Shown here piece after piece: positions 22,301 through 33,184 of a DNA stretch of 64,000 bases; positions within the stretch are counted from its first letter, which is position 1, and each line of letters opens with the position of its first letter. Below the pieces are notes generated by a model that had not been told where the DNA came from, did not search any database, and saw only the letters and a program-made list of their open reading frames with translations. The stretch comes from Neonectria sp. B-13 (Eukaryota > Ascomycota > Sordariomycetes > Hypocreales > Nectriaceae). Made by a program: the position numbers and the translations under genes. The stretch is from assembly GCA_002682825.1 (NCBI GenBank), contig NOKP01000001.1, positions 2,758,387 through 2,822,386 on the forward strand, read 5' to 3'.

Positions 22301-22951
22301 CGCTACAGTTGAGCTGAATCCTTCATTTATCTTCAGTCAGAGTTCAGAGTTCAAAGACGGAACAATCTCTTGGCCATCGTAAATGTCCCGTAGAAACCAA
22401 GAAACTCGAAGAGGGGAAAGAAACCGACAGGGCTGACACCTTACCCAAGTCCTGTGGCAAGGAACCCCGGGGATGCGATCCTGGCCCGGATTCTCTACTT
22501 TCGGCCGTCCTCCCTTCGCCAGCCAACGACAACGAGCCAACCCTCCCTCCTCTCGTGATCTTCAACTTCAACCCTCGTCCACCATGCATCCCTCCCAGAT
22601 CCGAGCGACTAGCGGAGCCGGCCGGGATTTACCGCCATTGCCCGTCGCCCGCGTTACGCCAGTACCTGGCTTCCCACACAGTCCCACCCAGTAGCGCGGT
22701 ACCCGCCTATGACACCCACTGACTTGAACCCCATGATGGCTCCCGTGACGGCTCAGGTTCTCCTCCCGGTGGCCGGGCTACGGGCCTAGAAAGTAGAAAG
22801 CTCGGGCAATCAGATCATCCCTCCAATTCTCCAATTGCTTTGCTCGGCTCTTCCACCACCTTTTAACCACCCTCCCACGTCATCGTCACACCCAAACCAC
22901 ACAACCCAAACCATCAACCTCCGATCCCACATTCATCCAGTTCTCGCAACC
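19368..22951. other. Long divergent intergenic region 14-3-3/IF1, no gene seen
   Basis: 3.6 kb without a believable gene. The long minus-strand frame at 19483-20352 is Pro/Ser/Cys/Arg-biased low complexity and has no homologue I know. The region holds purine-rich G tracts (19790-19860), a hexamer repeat at 20061-20100, GT and CAT microsatellites (21280-21300, 21417-21433), and GGTACCTT motifs. It is probably the large regulatory and 5' leader region of the 14-3-3 gene plus the IF1 promoter. Confidence 0.5.
20061..20100. repeat. GCAGGA hexamer microsatellite
   Basis: About six imperfect copies of a purine-rich AGCAGG/GCAGGA unit, directly after GGATGT repeats (20031-20060), in the upstream region of the 14-3-3 gene. 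Confidence 0.85.
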
Positions 22952-23449
22952 ATGCTTCGATCATCATTCCGCCAGGCGGCCGTTGCCCGTCCGCTACGCT
23001 GCTTCTCCACCACTGCCCGCGTCATGTCCGAGGGTGCTACCGGCGCTCCCCCCAAGACTGGCGGTCCTGGGTAAGTCCAGCATTCAACGTTCAGCGTTCA
23101 GTCTTCAGCATGCCCAATTCCCTCGCCCCCAAAATAGCCGCAATTGCTCAATTTGTCCCCGGACAGTGCTAACCATCCCCCCCAGCGATGCTTTCCAGCG
23201 ACGAGAGAAGGCCAACGAGGATTACGCCATCCGCCAGCGTGAGAAGGAGAAGTTGATTGAGCTCAAGAAGAAGCTCAACGAGCAGCAGGAGCACCTTACC
23301 CGCCTCTCCAAGCACATGTACGTTGTCCACTCCGTCCACCAACCAACCAATTGAAAACTCCTCAATTCCACCCATGCTACACACGAATACTGACCTTTGT
23401 CCTTTTCAGTGACGAGATCACCAAGGAGCAGGGCGGCGAGAAGAACTAA
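22952..23449 (+). CDS. inh1: Mitochondrial F1Fo-ATP synthase inhibitor IF1
   Basis: Small matrix protein that inserts into the catalytic interface of F1 and blocks ATP hydrolysis when the membrane potential falls. Exons 22952-23070, 23186-23317 and 23410-23449 encode 96 residues. The first about 27 residues (MLRSSFRQAAVARPLRCFS) form a classic matrix presequence. The inhibitory helix follows: GDAFQRREKANEDYA, the minimal inhibitory segment with its conserved Phe-Xaa-Xaa-Arg-Glu. The C-terminal coiled coil (LIELKKKLNEQQEHLTRLSKHIDEI) then dimerises the protein. The last exon adds only 12 codons. It is convergent with NSP1. Confidence 0.93.
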
Positions 23450-23797
23450 AAAATTCTCAATACCTCAAAATTGTCGTTTACGGATATCTCGGGGGTCAAA
23501 GCTTCCACAGGTTGCGGGGAAGCCAGTTGCGGCAGATCGCTTCAGCTCAACATATCGCATCGAGAACATGACGGATCATCCAGAGCTTTCCTTTTCCACA
23601 GTCTAAGCTAGTGTACAAGAATATTTATGTATTTTGCACCCCGATTGCACACCATCTCTCGTTCCCACTCACTGCGACGTGTCGGCTACGAAATCGGCTA
23701 CGCGCCTCGCATCTCGCTCGGTCTTGCGGGGTTCCCTGTATTCCATCCCAAACTCCAATACCAACATAAGTCGCTCCTCTTCTTCTGAATTCCCCCT
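23450..23797. other. Convergent 3' region IF1/NSP1
   Basis: 348 nt between facing stop codons, probably 3' UTRs. No coding or RNA gene signal. Confidence 0.5.
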
Positions 23798-25930
23798 TCA
23801 CCTCCGACCCATGTACGATCGGTAGAAGCTCTCTGCCGCATCATTGTCCGATCCGGCGTAGTGGTTTCCCAAGTTGCTGGTCGACTTCTGGGCTGCCGCC
23901 ACCTTGCCTTGCAGGGCCGAGGCGTTAGCATCGATCCATTGCAACTGCGTAAGGTGACCGTTAAGAACGCGAACAATCTGGCTCAGCTGCGTTGATTTAT
24001 TAGCTCGTTTGCTTCCCATTTGGTCATTGGAGCTCATTCTTACCGGGTCTTCAGGCTTGGCACCCTTGCTTAGCGTGCCTGAAATGTCGTTGATTTCCTT
24101 AACCATCTTAGAAAGGTCTCGCGACTTCTCATCCAGCTGCTGCGTCAGCTTCTCCGCCAGCTTGTATGTTCTCTCGCGCTCCTGATCCGGGCCCGCCAGC
24201 TGCTCACCAGGACCAAGTTGCTTAGCGAACATGTCCTGGACCTCCGACTCGTATCGGTCTAGCCAAGCTTCAAGTTCGTCTTGCTGGCCCTCGACGGCTG
24301 CCAGTTGGCGCTCGATCTCGTGGCTAGCCCGCTCAGCCTCGAAGGTGTCTAGGTAAAGCTTCTGGATCTTCTCCCCGTTTTCCACCAGATTTCTGTCCCA
24401 AGTCGACACCGTGGTGGCTTGCTCCTTGAATTCCTTCTGATATTTGGAGAGATCCGAAGCCCACCGGGTCACGATGTCCTCCATAGTCTTGTTCTTGAGC
24501 CGGGCCATTTGCGAAGTCGGCCCAGTAGTAGACGCACCCAATGTGCTCGTGGTTCCATTTTGAGTCGCTGGCTTTGCAGTATCCTTGGAAGTATCCGTAG
24601 TCGCCTTGGCGCTGAATAGGCTGGCGGTAGCTGGGGCAGAAGTTGTCGCAGGTGCCGCAGTGGTCTGGGCTTGGGTCGTGGCTGGGGTGCCGAATAGGGC
24701 ACCCGCAGGTTTCGATTCGGTTGTCGGTTTGGGAGTACCGCCGAAGAGACCGCCAGCGGTGGCAGTCGCAGCCGGAGCGGCTGTAGCTGCAGTTGTGGCA
24801 GGCTTTGCACCAAACAATCCTCCAGCGGGCGCAGTCGTTGGGGTAGACCCAGATGAAGCGGAAGTAGTAGCCGCTCCTCCAAAGAGACCTCCAGCAGGCG
24901 TGGAGCTGGGGGCCAAAGTCGTCGGCGCGGTAGGTTTGGCACCAAACATCGATCCCACAGTCGAGGCAGCAGCAGCTTGTGTCGAAGGAGTTGCTTGATT
25001 AGTAGCGGCAGCTGTGTTGGCGCCACCAAATAGGCCCCCAGCCGCAGGAGCGGTGGTTGAAACTGGCTTTGCACCAAACAGTCCTCCCGCGGGCGCGCTG
25101 CTCGTCTGGGCACCACCAAAGAGACCTGAGGTTGCCGGTGCTGCGGTACCGGGTTGGGTAACAGTAGGCTTGGCTCCGCCGCCGAAGAGGTTCGATGCCG
25201 CTCCTGGCTGTGCCGTGTTGTTCTGGAATAGAGCAGACGCGGCAGCCCTTGAGGAGTCAGCAGGAGGCGCTCCGGCGGGTGTGGTCGATGCTAGAGGGAA
25301 CATTGGCTTCGCAGGAGTCGCAGCAGTCGCCATGGAAGGTAAACCTCCTTGGGCAGGTTTGTTTCCAAACAAAGAGTTACCAGTGCTGGCGAAAAGACCA
25401 GCGGCGGGTGCCCCAGAAGTCGCGGGTGCTCCCTGCGCCTGGTTGGCATTGTTCTGACCACCAAACAAAGTACCGGCGTTAGGAGTGGCAGATGCACCAC
25501 CTCCGAACACGTTTGCTGCTGGTTTACTGCCCATGTTACCCGTGTTCCCGAACATTCCTCCCAACGCGGGTGCAGATGTCGTTGCAGGTGTCGTGGATGC
25601 AGCACCTCCTCCGAAGACACCACCTGTCGCCGGGGTCGTGGAGGTGTTTCCGCCAAAGAGACCGGGCCCTGACGATGTCGGTGTTCCTACGGCGCCGCCG
25701 AACAGTCCACCAGCCGGCTTAGCTGCAGCACCGCTGTTCTGTTGACCAAACAAGCCGCCAGCATTGCCGGTAGGTGTTGCGTTGTTGTTATTAGCACCTG
25801 CGGGGCCAAAGGAGAAGCCGGAAGTGCCAGTGGAAGCTCCAAATGGTCCCCCAGCGGCTGGCGCCGAGGTTGTCGTGTTGTTTGAAGGTGCGCTCGACGA
25901 GCCTTGGGTACCAAATTTGAACGACGACAT
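23798..25930 (-). CDS. nsp1: NSP1 nucleoporin (FG-repeat, Nsp1/NUP62 family)
   Basis: Central-channel FG nucleoporin; with Nup57 and Nup49 it forms the permeability barrier of the pore. About 430 N-terminal residues are FG repeats of the GLFG/FGA type, spaced by Ala/Thr/Pro/Ser linkers (GGLFGA, SLFGN and AGGLFGG repeated many times). The C-terminal part is the Nsp1_C coiled coil (NKTMEDIVTRWASDL to YAGSDNDAAESFYRSYMGRR). The frame is open throughout, but the 19-codon segment between KGAKPEDP and LSQIVRVLNGHL is a standard 57-nt intron (23987-24043, GTAAGA..GCTAATAAATCAACGCAG). Exons are therefore 25930-24044 and 23986-23798 (691 aa). It diverges from the Laa2-like gene. Confidence 0.93.
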   Translation of the reverse strand: MSSFKFGTQGSSSAPSNNTTTSAPAAGGPFGASTGTSGFSFGPAGANNNNATPTGNAGGLFGQQNSGAAAKPAGGLFGGAVGTPTSSGPGLFGGNTSTTPATGGVFGGGAASTTPATTSAPALGGMFGNTGNMGSKPAANVFGGGASATPNAGTLFGGQNNANQAQGAPATSGAPAAGLFASTGNSLFGNKPAQGGLPSMATAATPAKPMFPLASTTPAGAPPADSSRAAASALFQNNTAQPGAASNLFGGGAKPTVTQPGTAAPATSGLFGGAQTSSAPAGGLFGAKPVSTTAPAAGGLFGGANTAAATNQATPSTQAAAASTVGSMFGAKPTAPTTLAPSSTPAGGLFGGAATTSASSGSTPTTAPAGGLFGAKPATTAATAAPAATATAGGLFGGTPKPTTESKPAGALFGTPATTQAQTTAAPATTSAPATASLFSAKATTDTSKDTAKPATQNGTTSTLGASTTGPTSQMARLKNKTMEDIVTRWASDLSKYQKEFKEQATTVSTWDRNLVENGEKIQKLYLDTFEAERASHEIERQLAAVEGQQDELEAWLDRYESEVQDMFAKQLGPGEQLAGPDQERERTYKLAEKLTQQLDEKSRDLSKMVKEINDISGTLSKGAKPEDPVRMSSNDQMGSKRANKSTQLSQIVRVLNGHLTQLQWIDANASALQGKVAAAQKSTSNLGNHYAGSDNDAAESFYRSYMGRR

Positions 25931-26650
25931 GTTGGTGGCTGGGGGTGTGGATGAGCTTCCTCAATTCGCGAGGGTCGTCGGTCGCAGCGCCTGCAATGAG
26001 AGGGCTCAACAATCGACCATTCGAGGCCAAGTAGTTCGTCGAGAGTGGTGCGAGGATGTGAGGCTCGCGATCTACTCGAGGGGATTGGCGATGGGGAAAT
26101 TTGTGGTTGCGATGAAGGCAGCAGGATACCTGAACTTCTGATGGTCAGTGGAGCGTTTAGGAGCTTTTTTTGTGGTGATGGTTGCCAGCTCCACGCGCTG
26201 GTCCAGGCGCCCAGGCGCGCCAGGCTGCACTGCAGTCGCCGGGCAGCACTGGACTGGAAGCGACAGGACGGAGTACGTACCGACCGGACGGAATGAACCG
26301 CACACTGCAACCCACCCCACGTGATGAAGCTCGCTGCGGGCGACCTTCGAGGCTCAATGACCACACCTCCTTTCTGGACACTGTCAAGCGATTCCCAGCC
26401 TGACTCTTTACTTCACCTCTGGTTCTGCTTGACTGATCGCTTCATTTCTGGGACCGTCAGAAATGCATCGATCCTGATATCTGCTCTCTCCAGGCCAGCC
26501 CCGCGGCCAGACAAACCTAGCTGACAGCCAGCCTGACACGAGCTTCTGCTCCCCTCGCCCCACGAACCAGATCGACTATCACATGTTCATCTGGGCTATC
26601 TCTTCGACCTCTAATAGCTCTAAGTAGTACATTCTACCACGTCAAACATC
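25931..26650. promoter_or_regulatory. Divergent promoter region NSP1/Laa2-like gene
   Basis: 720 nt between divergent starts. It contains CCCCACGTGA (a palindromic E-box core CACGTG) near 26316-26325 and C/T-rich leader sequence on the right. No gene. Confidence 0.45.
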
Positions 26651-28300
26651 ATGTCCGATATTGCAAAGCTTGAGCCTCCGAAAGGGGCTCCCATCGCGGA
26701 TCCTGGAGCGCATGATCTTGGTACGTTTGACCCGTGCTTACACAGTGTCTCTTGCTGACCTGGCTCTAGCTGAGTCCTCCGGCTCCGAAGATCAGTTCAC
26801 CGACGCCCAATCTGTGCCTGCGAGCCCCACGTTCAGCTCCCCCATCCCCAAGACCCGGGTCGAAAAGGTCGACGACGAGCCCGCTTATGGTGAAGTCCCG
26901 GGCACCGAAGCATACGCCAAGCGAGAACAAGATGCAATTCCCGACGAGATCGCTATCACACCAGACGATGCTTCATCCAAAAGGTCTTCCTCCACCATAA
27001 ACACTACGGTTCCTGCCACTCTCGTGGAGGAGGCTCCCGGTGATGTCCCCGAATCACACTCCGCCAAGTTTGAGGATAGGCGCAAGGCGGATACACCTCC
27101 AGACCTGGTCTTGGATTCAGAGGGGAATATCAAGGAAATCCAAGGCGAAAGCACTACTGGTACGGGAGGAGCACAGTCCTAAAGAGCACAAAGAAGATTC
27201 ATGTTGACCGCTGAATTATGTTCGCGTAGATGATCCACCTTCCCCCCCAGGCTCTCCAATCGAGAAGTCCCGATCGGAATATTCCATCTTCCAAGCCCCT
27301 CTAGCACCCCCCATAGAGGACGGTGGTGACGATGAGGAAGAAGGCGATGGCGATAATCATGACGATGACGACGGCGATGAAGATGGTGATGACGATGCTG
27401 ACGGCTTCGGAGACGACTTTGATGACTTCGAGGAGGGGAACGAGGATGATGATTTCGATGACTTCGAAGATGGCTTCCAACAACCTGAAGTCACCCCAGA
27501 TCCCGCTCCCGCTCCCAGCTCCCTGCCGCTCCAACAAACACAATTACCATTCGTACGCCTTGCCGCCTTGTAACTCGGGTTCGCATTGCTAACAGACTTC
27601 CCAGCCCATACCGGACTTTGATGGCCTAGACTCGGACAGCGTCATTTCAGCCCTAGAACCCTACTTGGCCGACCTCTTCCCCCCCGAGGAGCTTGACCTC
27701 CCTACGTTCCCGCCTCTATCCAAAGACTCCTCTATCTTTCTCACGCCACGATCCGCATCTCTCTGGTCCCAGCTCGTCGCTCCTCCACCCCTAGCTCCTC
27801 CCGACTGGATCCGATCTCGCATACGCCGTCTCTTCCTCGTTTCCCTTGGCGTCCCCGTTGATCTCGACGAGATCCTCCCGGCCTCCAAGCAGAAGAAGCT
27901 TATCCTCCCTTCCCTTCACGTCCCCTCCACCTCTCCCCGCACATCCAGCGACTCGCGCTCCATATCCCGGCTACGACAAGGCGAGGGCAACGGGTCATCT
28001 ACCTCAGTAGACACTCAGGGCAAACCGTCGGCGTCTAAGAAACGCAAAGGCCCTCCCCCGCAGCCAGAGCTGGATCTCGTGGCTGCGCGTTACTTGTGCA
28101 TGACCACGGACGAGGCTCTGAACGGCATGACAGACGGGGAGCTCAAAACCCATGTGGCCAAACTTGAAGCCATGGAATGGGTGGCCAAGGAGGCATTGGA
28201 GTATTGGAAGAAACGGACAGACGAAAAGATCGGAGATAGAGAGGCGTTTGAAGGGGTAATAGAAAATTTGGTAAAGCACGCAAGGAAAGTTAGGAAATAG
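26651..28300 (+). CDS. Two-part protein: VPGT-repeat N-terminus joined to Laa2/DUF5102-like C-terminus
   Basis: My preferred model has four exons: 26651-26720, 26770-27159, 27230-27552 and 27605-28300 (492 aa). Exons 1-2 code a disordered segment with the motif TRVEKVDDEPAYGEVPGTEAY, which I know as a stand-alone fungal protein family. Read through, this part stops at 27180-27182. A canonical 70-nt intron (27160-27229, G|GTACGG..CGCGTAG) removes that stop and enters, in phase, an acidic region with DFDDFE repeats (like clathrin-adaptor ear ligands) and the highly conserved block SLWSQLVAPPPLAPP through VPVDLDEILPASKQKK. The latter resembles the Laa2 (DUF5102) family, which in yeast ties Laa1 to AP-1. 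No ATG in frame precedes that second block, so a separate downstream gene is hard to build. The alternatives are a short isoform by intron retention, or two genes with an unseen start. Confidence 0.7.
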
Positions 28301-28662
28301 ACGTCTCAGTTGGGGATCAATAAACGCTCATTCAATCTTGGGCAAACCCCTCATCAATTGGTCTTGTCGGCGGCATACTTTTTCTCCTTTCCGTGAGGCA
28401 GCGTGACCTCGTCATGCATTTACAACGCAACTACAGCTAGCTATCTGCTACATGGTCCCCCAAACTCCCCCCCGAGGGCATGCCTGACCGTCATCCCCAA
28501 GTTTCCGAAGACCACAGTAAACACCGGGCCTCATTCTTGCGCCAGCCGTCTACTCAAAAGCCGTCCAAGACTGCCTTCCTTGGCGTCTCGCGTTTTCGAA
28601 ATTTGCGTAGCCGTAGATCGTGCGATTTAGGTTCTCAACCCGCCGGTTTTTATCCGCATCAT
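28301..28662. other. Convergent 3' region Laa2-like/eIF2-gamma
   Basis: 362 nt between facing stops. It includes an AATAAA-like signal (CAATAAACGC near 28318) for the plus-strand gene. No gene. Confidence 0.55.
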
Positions 28663-30306
28663 TTAGGACGTGCTAGGCTCGAGGGTGACACCACTGAGAA
28701 TCTGGATTAGAAACGGTGCAGGGAAGGGATTAGGTGAGTGAAACTTACGCAGCGATGGTGGCCCATCCGATGAGACGCCAATGCTTCTCGATACGTCGGC
28801 TCAGAGCGACCTTCTCGCCAATGTTGGTACAGGCAGGGCTGGTCAGGACCAACTTAGCAGCATCGTTCTTGATAGCGGCAACCTTGGCACCGGTCGAGGT
28901 AGATCCAATGTTGACCATGATGACCTCGTTCTTGGCCAGCTTGGCAACCTTAGCCTGCTTGCCGTCGGCGGTTCGCACACCGAGCAGGCGGCGGAGGAGA
29001 TAAAAGTTGACCTCGATCTCGCTGTAGATCTCGGGCAGTCGTCCCTTGAGACCCAGGACGAAACCGACGAGACGATCGGCTCGGCAGAGGGTAGGGTCGA
29101 TGCGAGTGCCGACACCAATGAGGCCGCCAGGAACGGCGTACTTGAGGTCGTTGGCCTCGGAGTTGAGAGTGACGACGCGGCTAAAGATGGGAGTACACTT
29201 GAGGGCGCCGCTGTCGTCTCGGGAGACGATACCGGGTCGGATCTCAATCTCGTCGCCCAGCTTAATAACACCGTGCAGGATACTGCCACCAGCGACACCA
29301 CCCTTAAGGTCGTCAATCTCAGCACCGGGCTTGTTGACATCGAAGGATCGAATGACAATCATGTGGGGGTCGATGCTGAAATCTCTAGGGGGCACAGGGA
29401 TGGTGTTGACGATGGCCTCGTTGACGGCATCGATGTTGAACTTGAGCTGAGCAGAGATGGGGATGACGGGGGACTTGCCAGCAACAGTTCCTCGGATGAA
29501 CTTGAGAATGGACTGGTAGTGTTGCTGGGCAGCCTCTTCTCGCATAAGATCGACCTTGTTCTGGAGGATGATGATCTTGTCGAGCTTCATGATCTCAATA
29601 GCAGCCAAGTGCTCGGAGGTCTGGGGCTGGGGGCAAGATTCGTTGCCAGCAATGAGCAGCAGGGCAGCGTCCATCACGGCGGCGCCTGACAACATGGTGC
29701 TCATGAGAATATCGTGACCGGGGCAGTCGACAAACCTAGGGCGGTTAGTAAGGTCTCTCAACTCGTTCCCGACCGCGCAACTTACGAGACGTGTCGCAAT
29801 AGCCTGTAGGTGCCCTCGCAGCCCTCTCGCTCACAAGGAGGGTCAACCTCCTTCTCGCTCTTGTAACTTCGGTAACATCCCGGTCGGGGGCACTGCTCGT
29901 TATCGCACTTGTAGATCTTGGCGTTGGCGTAACCCAACTTGATGGTAATGTTTCGGATCAGCTCGTTCTTGAATCGAACGGTCTGGACACCGGAAATGGC
30001 CTTGACCACGGTCGACTTTCCGTGAGCGACATGGCCGATGGTGCCAATGTTGATGGTGGCTTGTCGGGCAATAATCTCGGGTGTCAGAGGGGTAAGGGAA
30101 GCGACGTCGAGGTCTTTGGGGTCGGTTTGCGGGGGAAGCGGGGGCCTTTGGGCCGCGGGCTCTGCGATAGCTGGGTTGGACTTCTTCAGGGCGGACTTGA
30201 GTGACTTCTCGTCGACGCCTTCGCCGGTCTCGTTGTGGTCTACCGACTCGCCGGAGTCGGACTCAGACTCGATGTCGTCGTACTTGGGGTCGTCGTTGGC
30301 AGACAT
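28663..30306 (-). CDS. gcd11: Translation initiation factor eIF2 gamma subunit
   Basis: GTP-binding core of eIF2, which delivers Met-tRNAi to the 40S subunit. Exons on the minus strand are 30306-29786, 29735-28749 and 28693-28663 (512 aa). An acidic N-terminal extension precedes G1 (GHVAHGKST), a zinc-ribbon-like insert ([11 protein letters not shown]...CEREGC), G3 (DCPGHD), G4 (NKVD) and the EF-Tu-like domains II and III. The frame of exon 2 would stop at ATIAA, but a GTAAGT donor there leads to a 31-nt last exon coding GVTLEPSTS and stop, matching the end I know for fungal orthologues (AAGTTLEPS). The acceptor is the second AG (ATTCTCAG); the first would change the frame. Confidence 0.93.
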
Positions 30307-33184
30307 GGTGGAGGTGGGGCAATTCGCCGGATTTCACGAGGTGTTTCGATCGTGGAGCCGCAGTCGGGGCAGTTGCGAGGGTGAAAATCGGTCGGGGAGG
30401 TCGGGATAAAATTATACTCGGAGATCTAACGGTTTCCCGAGGTGTTGATGGTCCTGGTGTTGTGGAGAGCCAGGTATTTGCGTAATTCGCCTTGGTGTTG
30501 GGCAAAATTCCTCGTGTGCACTGAGCTCAGTGAGAGATGACTATGACTCTTACGCTAAGCCTGAAAGGGCCCGATAAGCCGATAAGGATTGCTGCCCCTC
30601 CTCGGATGAAGCTCGGCGCCACAACTTTCGGGGAGAGGAACAAGGTGCGCCTGCCAGAATGAGCTCGAAGTGGTCTCAGCCAACTTCAAGGTCTAGTTCC
30701 ATGCCTTTGACCTGTATTCGTATTTCACTCGAAGAACTCAACCCGACTGGTTTCGACCATTCTGATCAACCCAAACTGTTCCTGCGCTCCGATGCCTTCT
30801 CACGCATCAACATTGAAAAAATTACCAAAAGTCGAGAATGCATCCGTCAGCTGATGTTCTTGACCATGCTCATGAAATCGGATGGACATGCGCCAGCCCT
30901 AACCTGGCACAGGAGCTCAGCAACCCAACCAGCCAGGCTGACTGACTACCTAGTAGTTCCCATCAACCTCGACTACAGGAGCGTCGAGATGTTAACTACA
31001 GAAGGATGAGAGTTACCTTTAGAAATCAAGGATGAATTGTCCTCAGGCATATCAATGAGCAATAACGCTTCGAACTGACAATTGCCATAGAGCCGCACGG
31101 GTGCAATCGACGCGCAAGCTAGTTGACACTGAAGGCTGTGGTGGCTCAGAACATCGTCGGTTCTAGAAACAATCGACGGGAGCAATGAGATGAGCGTGAT
31201 CATTTCAGATGTATGACATGACGCAACTCGGCGCACTCAGCAGTATCGGGATATTGGCTAGATGATGACTCGGGTTGCACTCTGTGCCGGGGAAACATCG
31301 AAAAGACGAAAACACGCCTGATGCATGCGACCCTTATCACACAAAGTTACCAGCCAATGCGCTGTATTTTGTTCCATGGGCTAATTTTAGCCCTTGATTT
31401 GGAGCCTTGGAAGTCAGACATGGATGAGATTGGGGTTGCAACAACCAGCATATTGATCGCTAAGGTGAGGGGCATTCGCTGGGGCGTCACCAACCTCCAC
31501 AAGGAAGCTGCAAAAAAGAGCTCACTGTCGCATTCGTGTGCAGCTGTGCGAAGTACGATGTGGCCTCGCAGGCGACTAGATCCGTAAGTGTCACCCGGGT
31601 GCCAAGATTGCTGAGGAAGACTCCAGGCTCGACAGCGGGCCACGGGCTCGGATGAAAACGATGTCCTTAGCAATGGGCGCGACACTGTGTAACAGCTTGT
31701 GAAAGGCACTGCCATAACCACAAGGATTCTTGCACTACGCGGTTGAAGCCCGAGTTGCGGTAAAATAGGACTCCGTCAGCCAATGCGGGGGGGCCGGAGA
31801 GTCACGCCCGTCGAACCCGGGACTCGCCAAGTCAGACAAGCTTCTGCCCGGAAGTGGGCACAAGCGCAAGCAGAGGGAAGCACACACTCACGCAAGCACG
31901 TTGCATCCATGGATCACATCGCTGTTGGTGCGTCGTCGGTGCGTCGGCCGCGGATGGACCTGTGGGCCTCCGAGCGAGGGTGGACCGCCGTGCGGGAGGC
32001 TGCGAATCCGGGAGTCGTTGTTGCCGCCGACATCTGCAGGTGGCTGGGTGGCCATCACGGGCTCGGGGGACCTGATTGGTGGTGTTAAGGTGAAGACAAA
32101 AGCGCATGCATCACGGCGGCCTATCAAGGCGGCAGATCGCTCGCCGGGGTCGACCAGGGGGCTGGTGAGCGGCTCCCGAAGCCAGCCAACCACACGGTCA
32201 GGACGCCTCTTCTCCGCGATCCACGCTTTCGACGTTAGCCGCGGACCTCCAATCAAGCCTCCAAACCTCCAACCACGGGCGGGCCAGGGATGTAACGACG
32301 GGGGTTCGACGCCAAATAGGGTGCTGCCGGGTATTCCAGCGTCTACGAGTGCAGCATGCGTGCGCAGTACTCTGCTGTTCTTGTTCTGCTTTTGCTCGTG
32401 CCTGTCTAGGTTGTCTTACCCTTGTCGGACCCTGGCCTGGCCTGCTGTTTCTATCTGCTCGTCTTGCGGTGTCGACCACACAAAACATCGAGTTTTCCGC
32501 CTAGTCACAAGAGACCCCTCTTTGTTGTTTGCAAACATTCCGTGATACTCCTGTTCTTGTCCTCTTTGCGGTCCTCTCTGTCTCCTAGCCTCTCTCGATA
32601 TTGCACGCACAAGACCCCACGGCTTCGTCCAACAAAGCAGTCCGTCCACGAACGAACGACTCTATCAAGTGTCAAAGCGTGAGAGAGTGTGCGACTGTGA
32701 GACCGCTCTGCAGCCGCCGGGCCAACTCCTGCACCCGTCGCCACCTCCCGTCACCTCTCGACAAACGTGGGCGTCTAACTTGAGCCCGAATCACTTGGCC
32801 GGCGCATCGGTCCTACCTATCAGAGCTCTTGTACTCCATCTGCCCTCCATCCTAAGTAAGGCCATCCCAGATGCTATTTGCGGCCCCTCCCTCCCGAGTC
32901 CCTGTCCCATCGCCGGCGTCTGCTGTCGTCGAATGAGCTTGCTCCCACCTCCCAAAGCTGCAACCTCAAAACTCCCATCCTCCCACATCTGCCTGCCCCT
33001 TTGGACCTCTCTCTTGTTCCTCGATAGCTGGTCTCTCCGTTTGCTTTCGATTTCTTCCATTTCGTTCTGAGAATGTGCTTTGGACTGTGTTGAAGCACTT
33101 GCCTCACCATCAACATCAACTTTCACCATTGCCATCTCACAACTTGCTCTGCTATTTACTCTTCACATTCACCAAAGATAAAGC
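30307..33184. other. Long divergent intergenic region, no gene seen
   Basis: 2.9 kb between eIF2-gamma and the four-helix membrane protein. Frames at 30659-31009 and 31321-31721 show no domain or splice logic I recognise. The part from about 32340 to 33184 is strongly C/T-rich with a long leader before the ATG at 33185. Degenerated gene remnants cannot be excluded for 30660-31740. Confidence 0.45.

Noticed and set aside
24585..25745. Several Ala/Pro/Val-rich plus-strand frames
   Set aside because: Antisense of the NSP1 FG repeats; periodic composition keeps the frames open.
28781..29689. 302-residue plus-strand frame
   Set aside because: Antisense shadow of eIF2-gamma exon 2.
31783..32107. 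tRNA-like TTCGAAC/GTTCGA pieces near 31812
   Set aside because: The T-stem does not pair and no acceptor or anticodon arms can be built.
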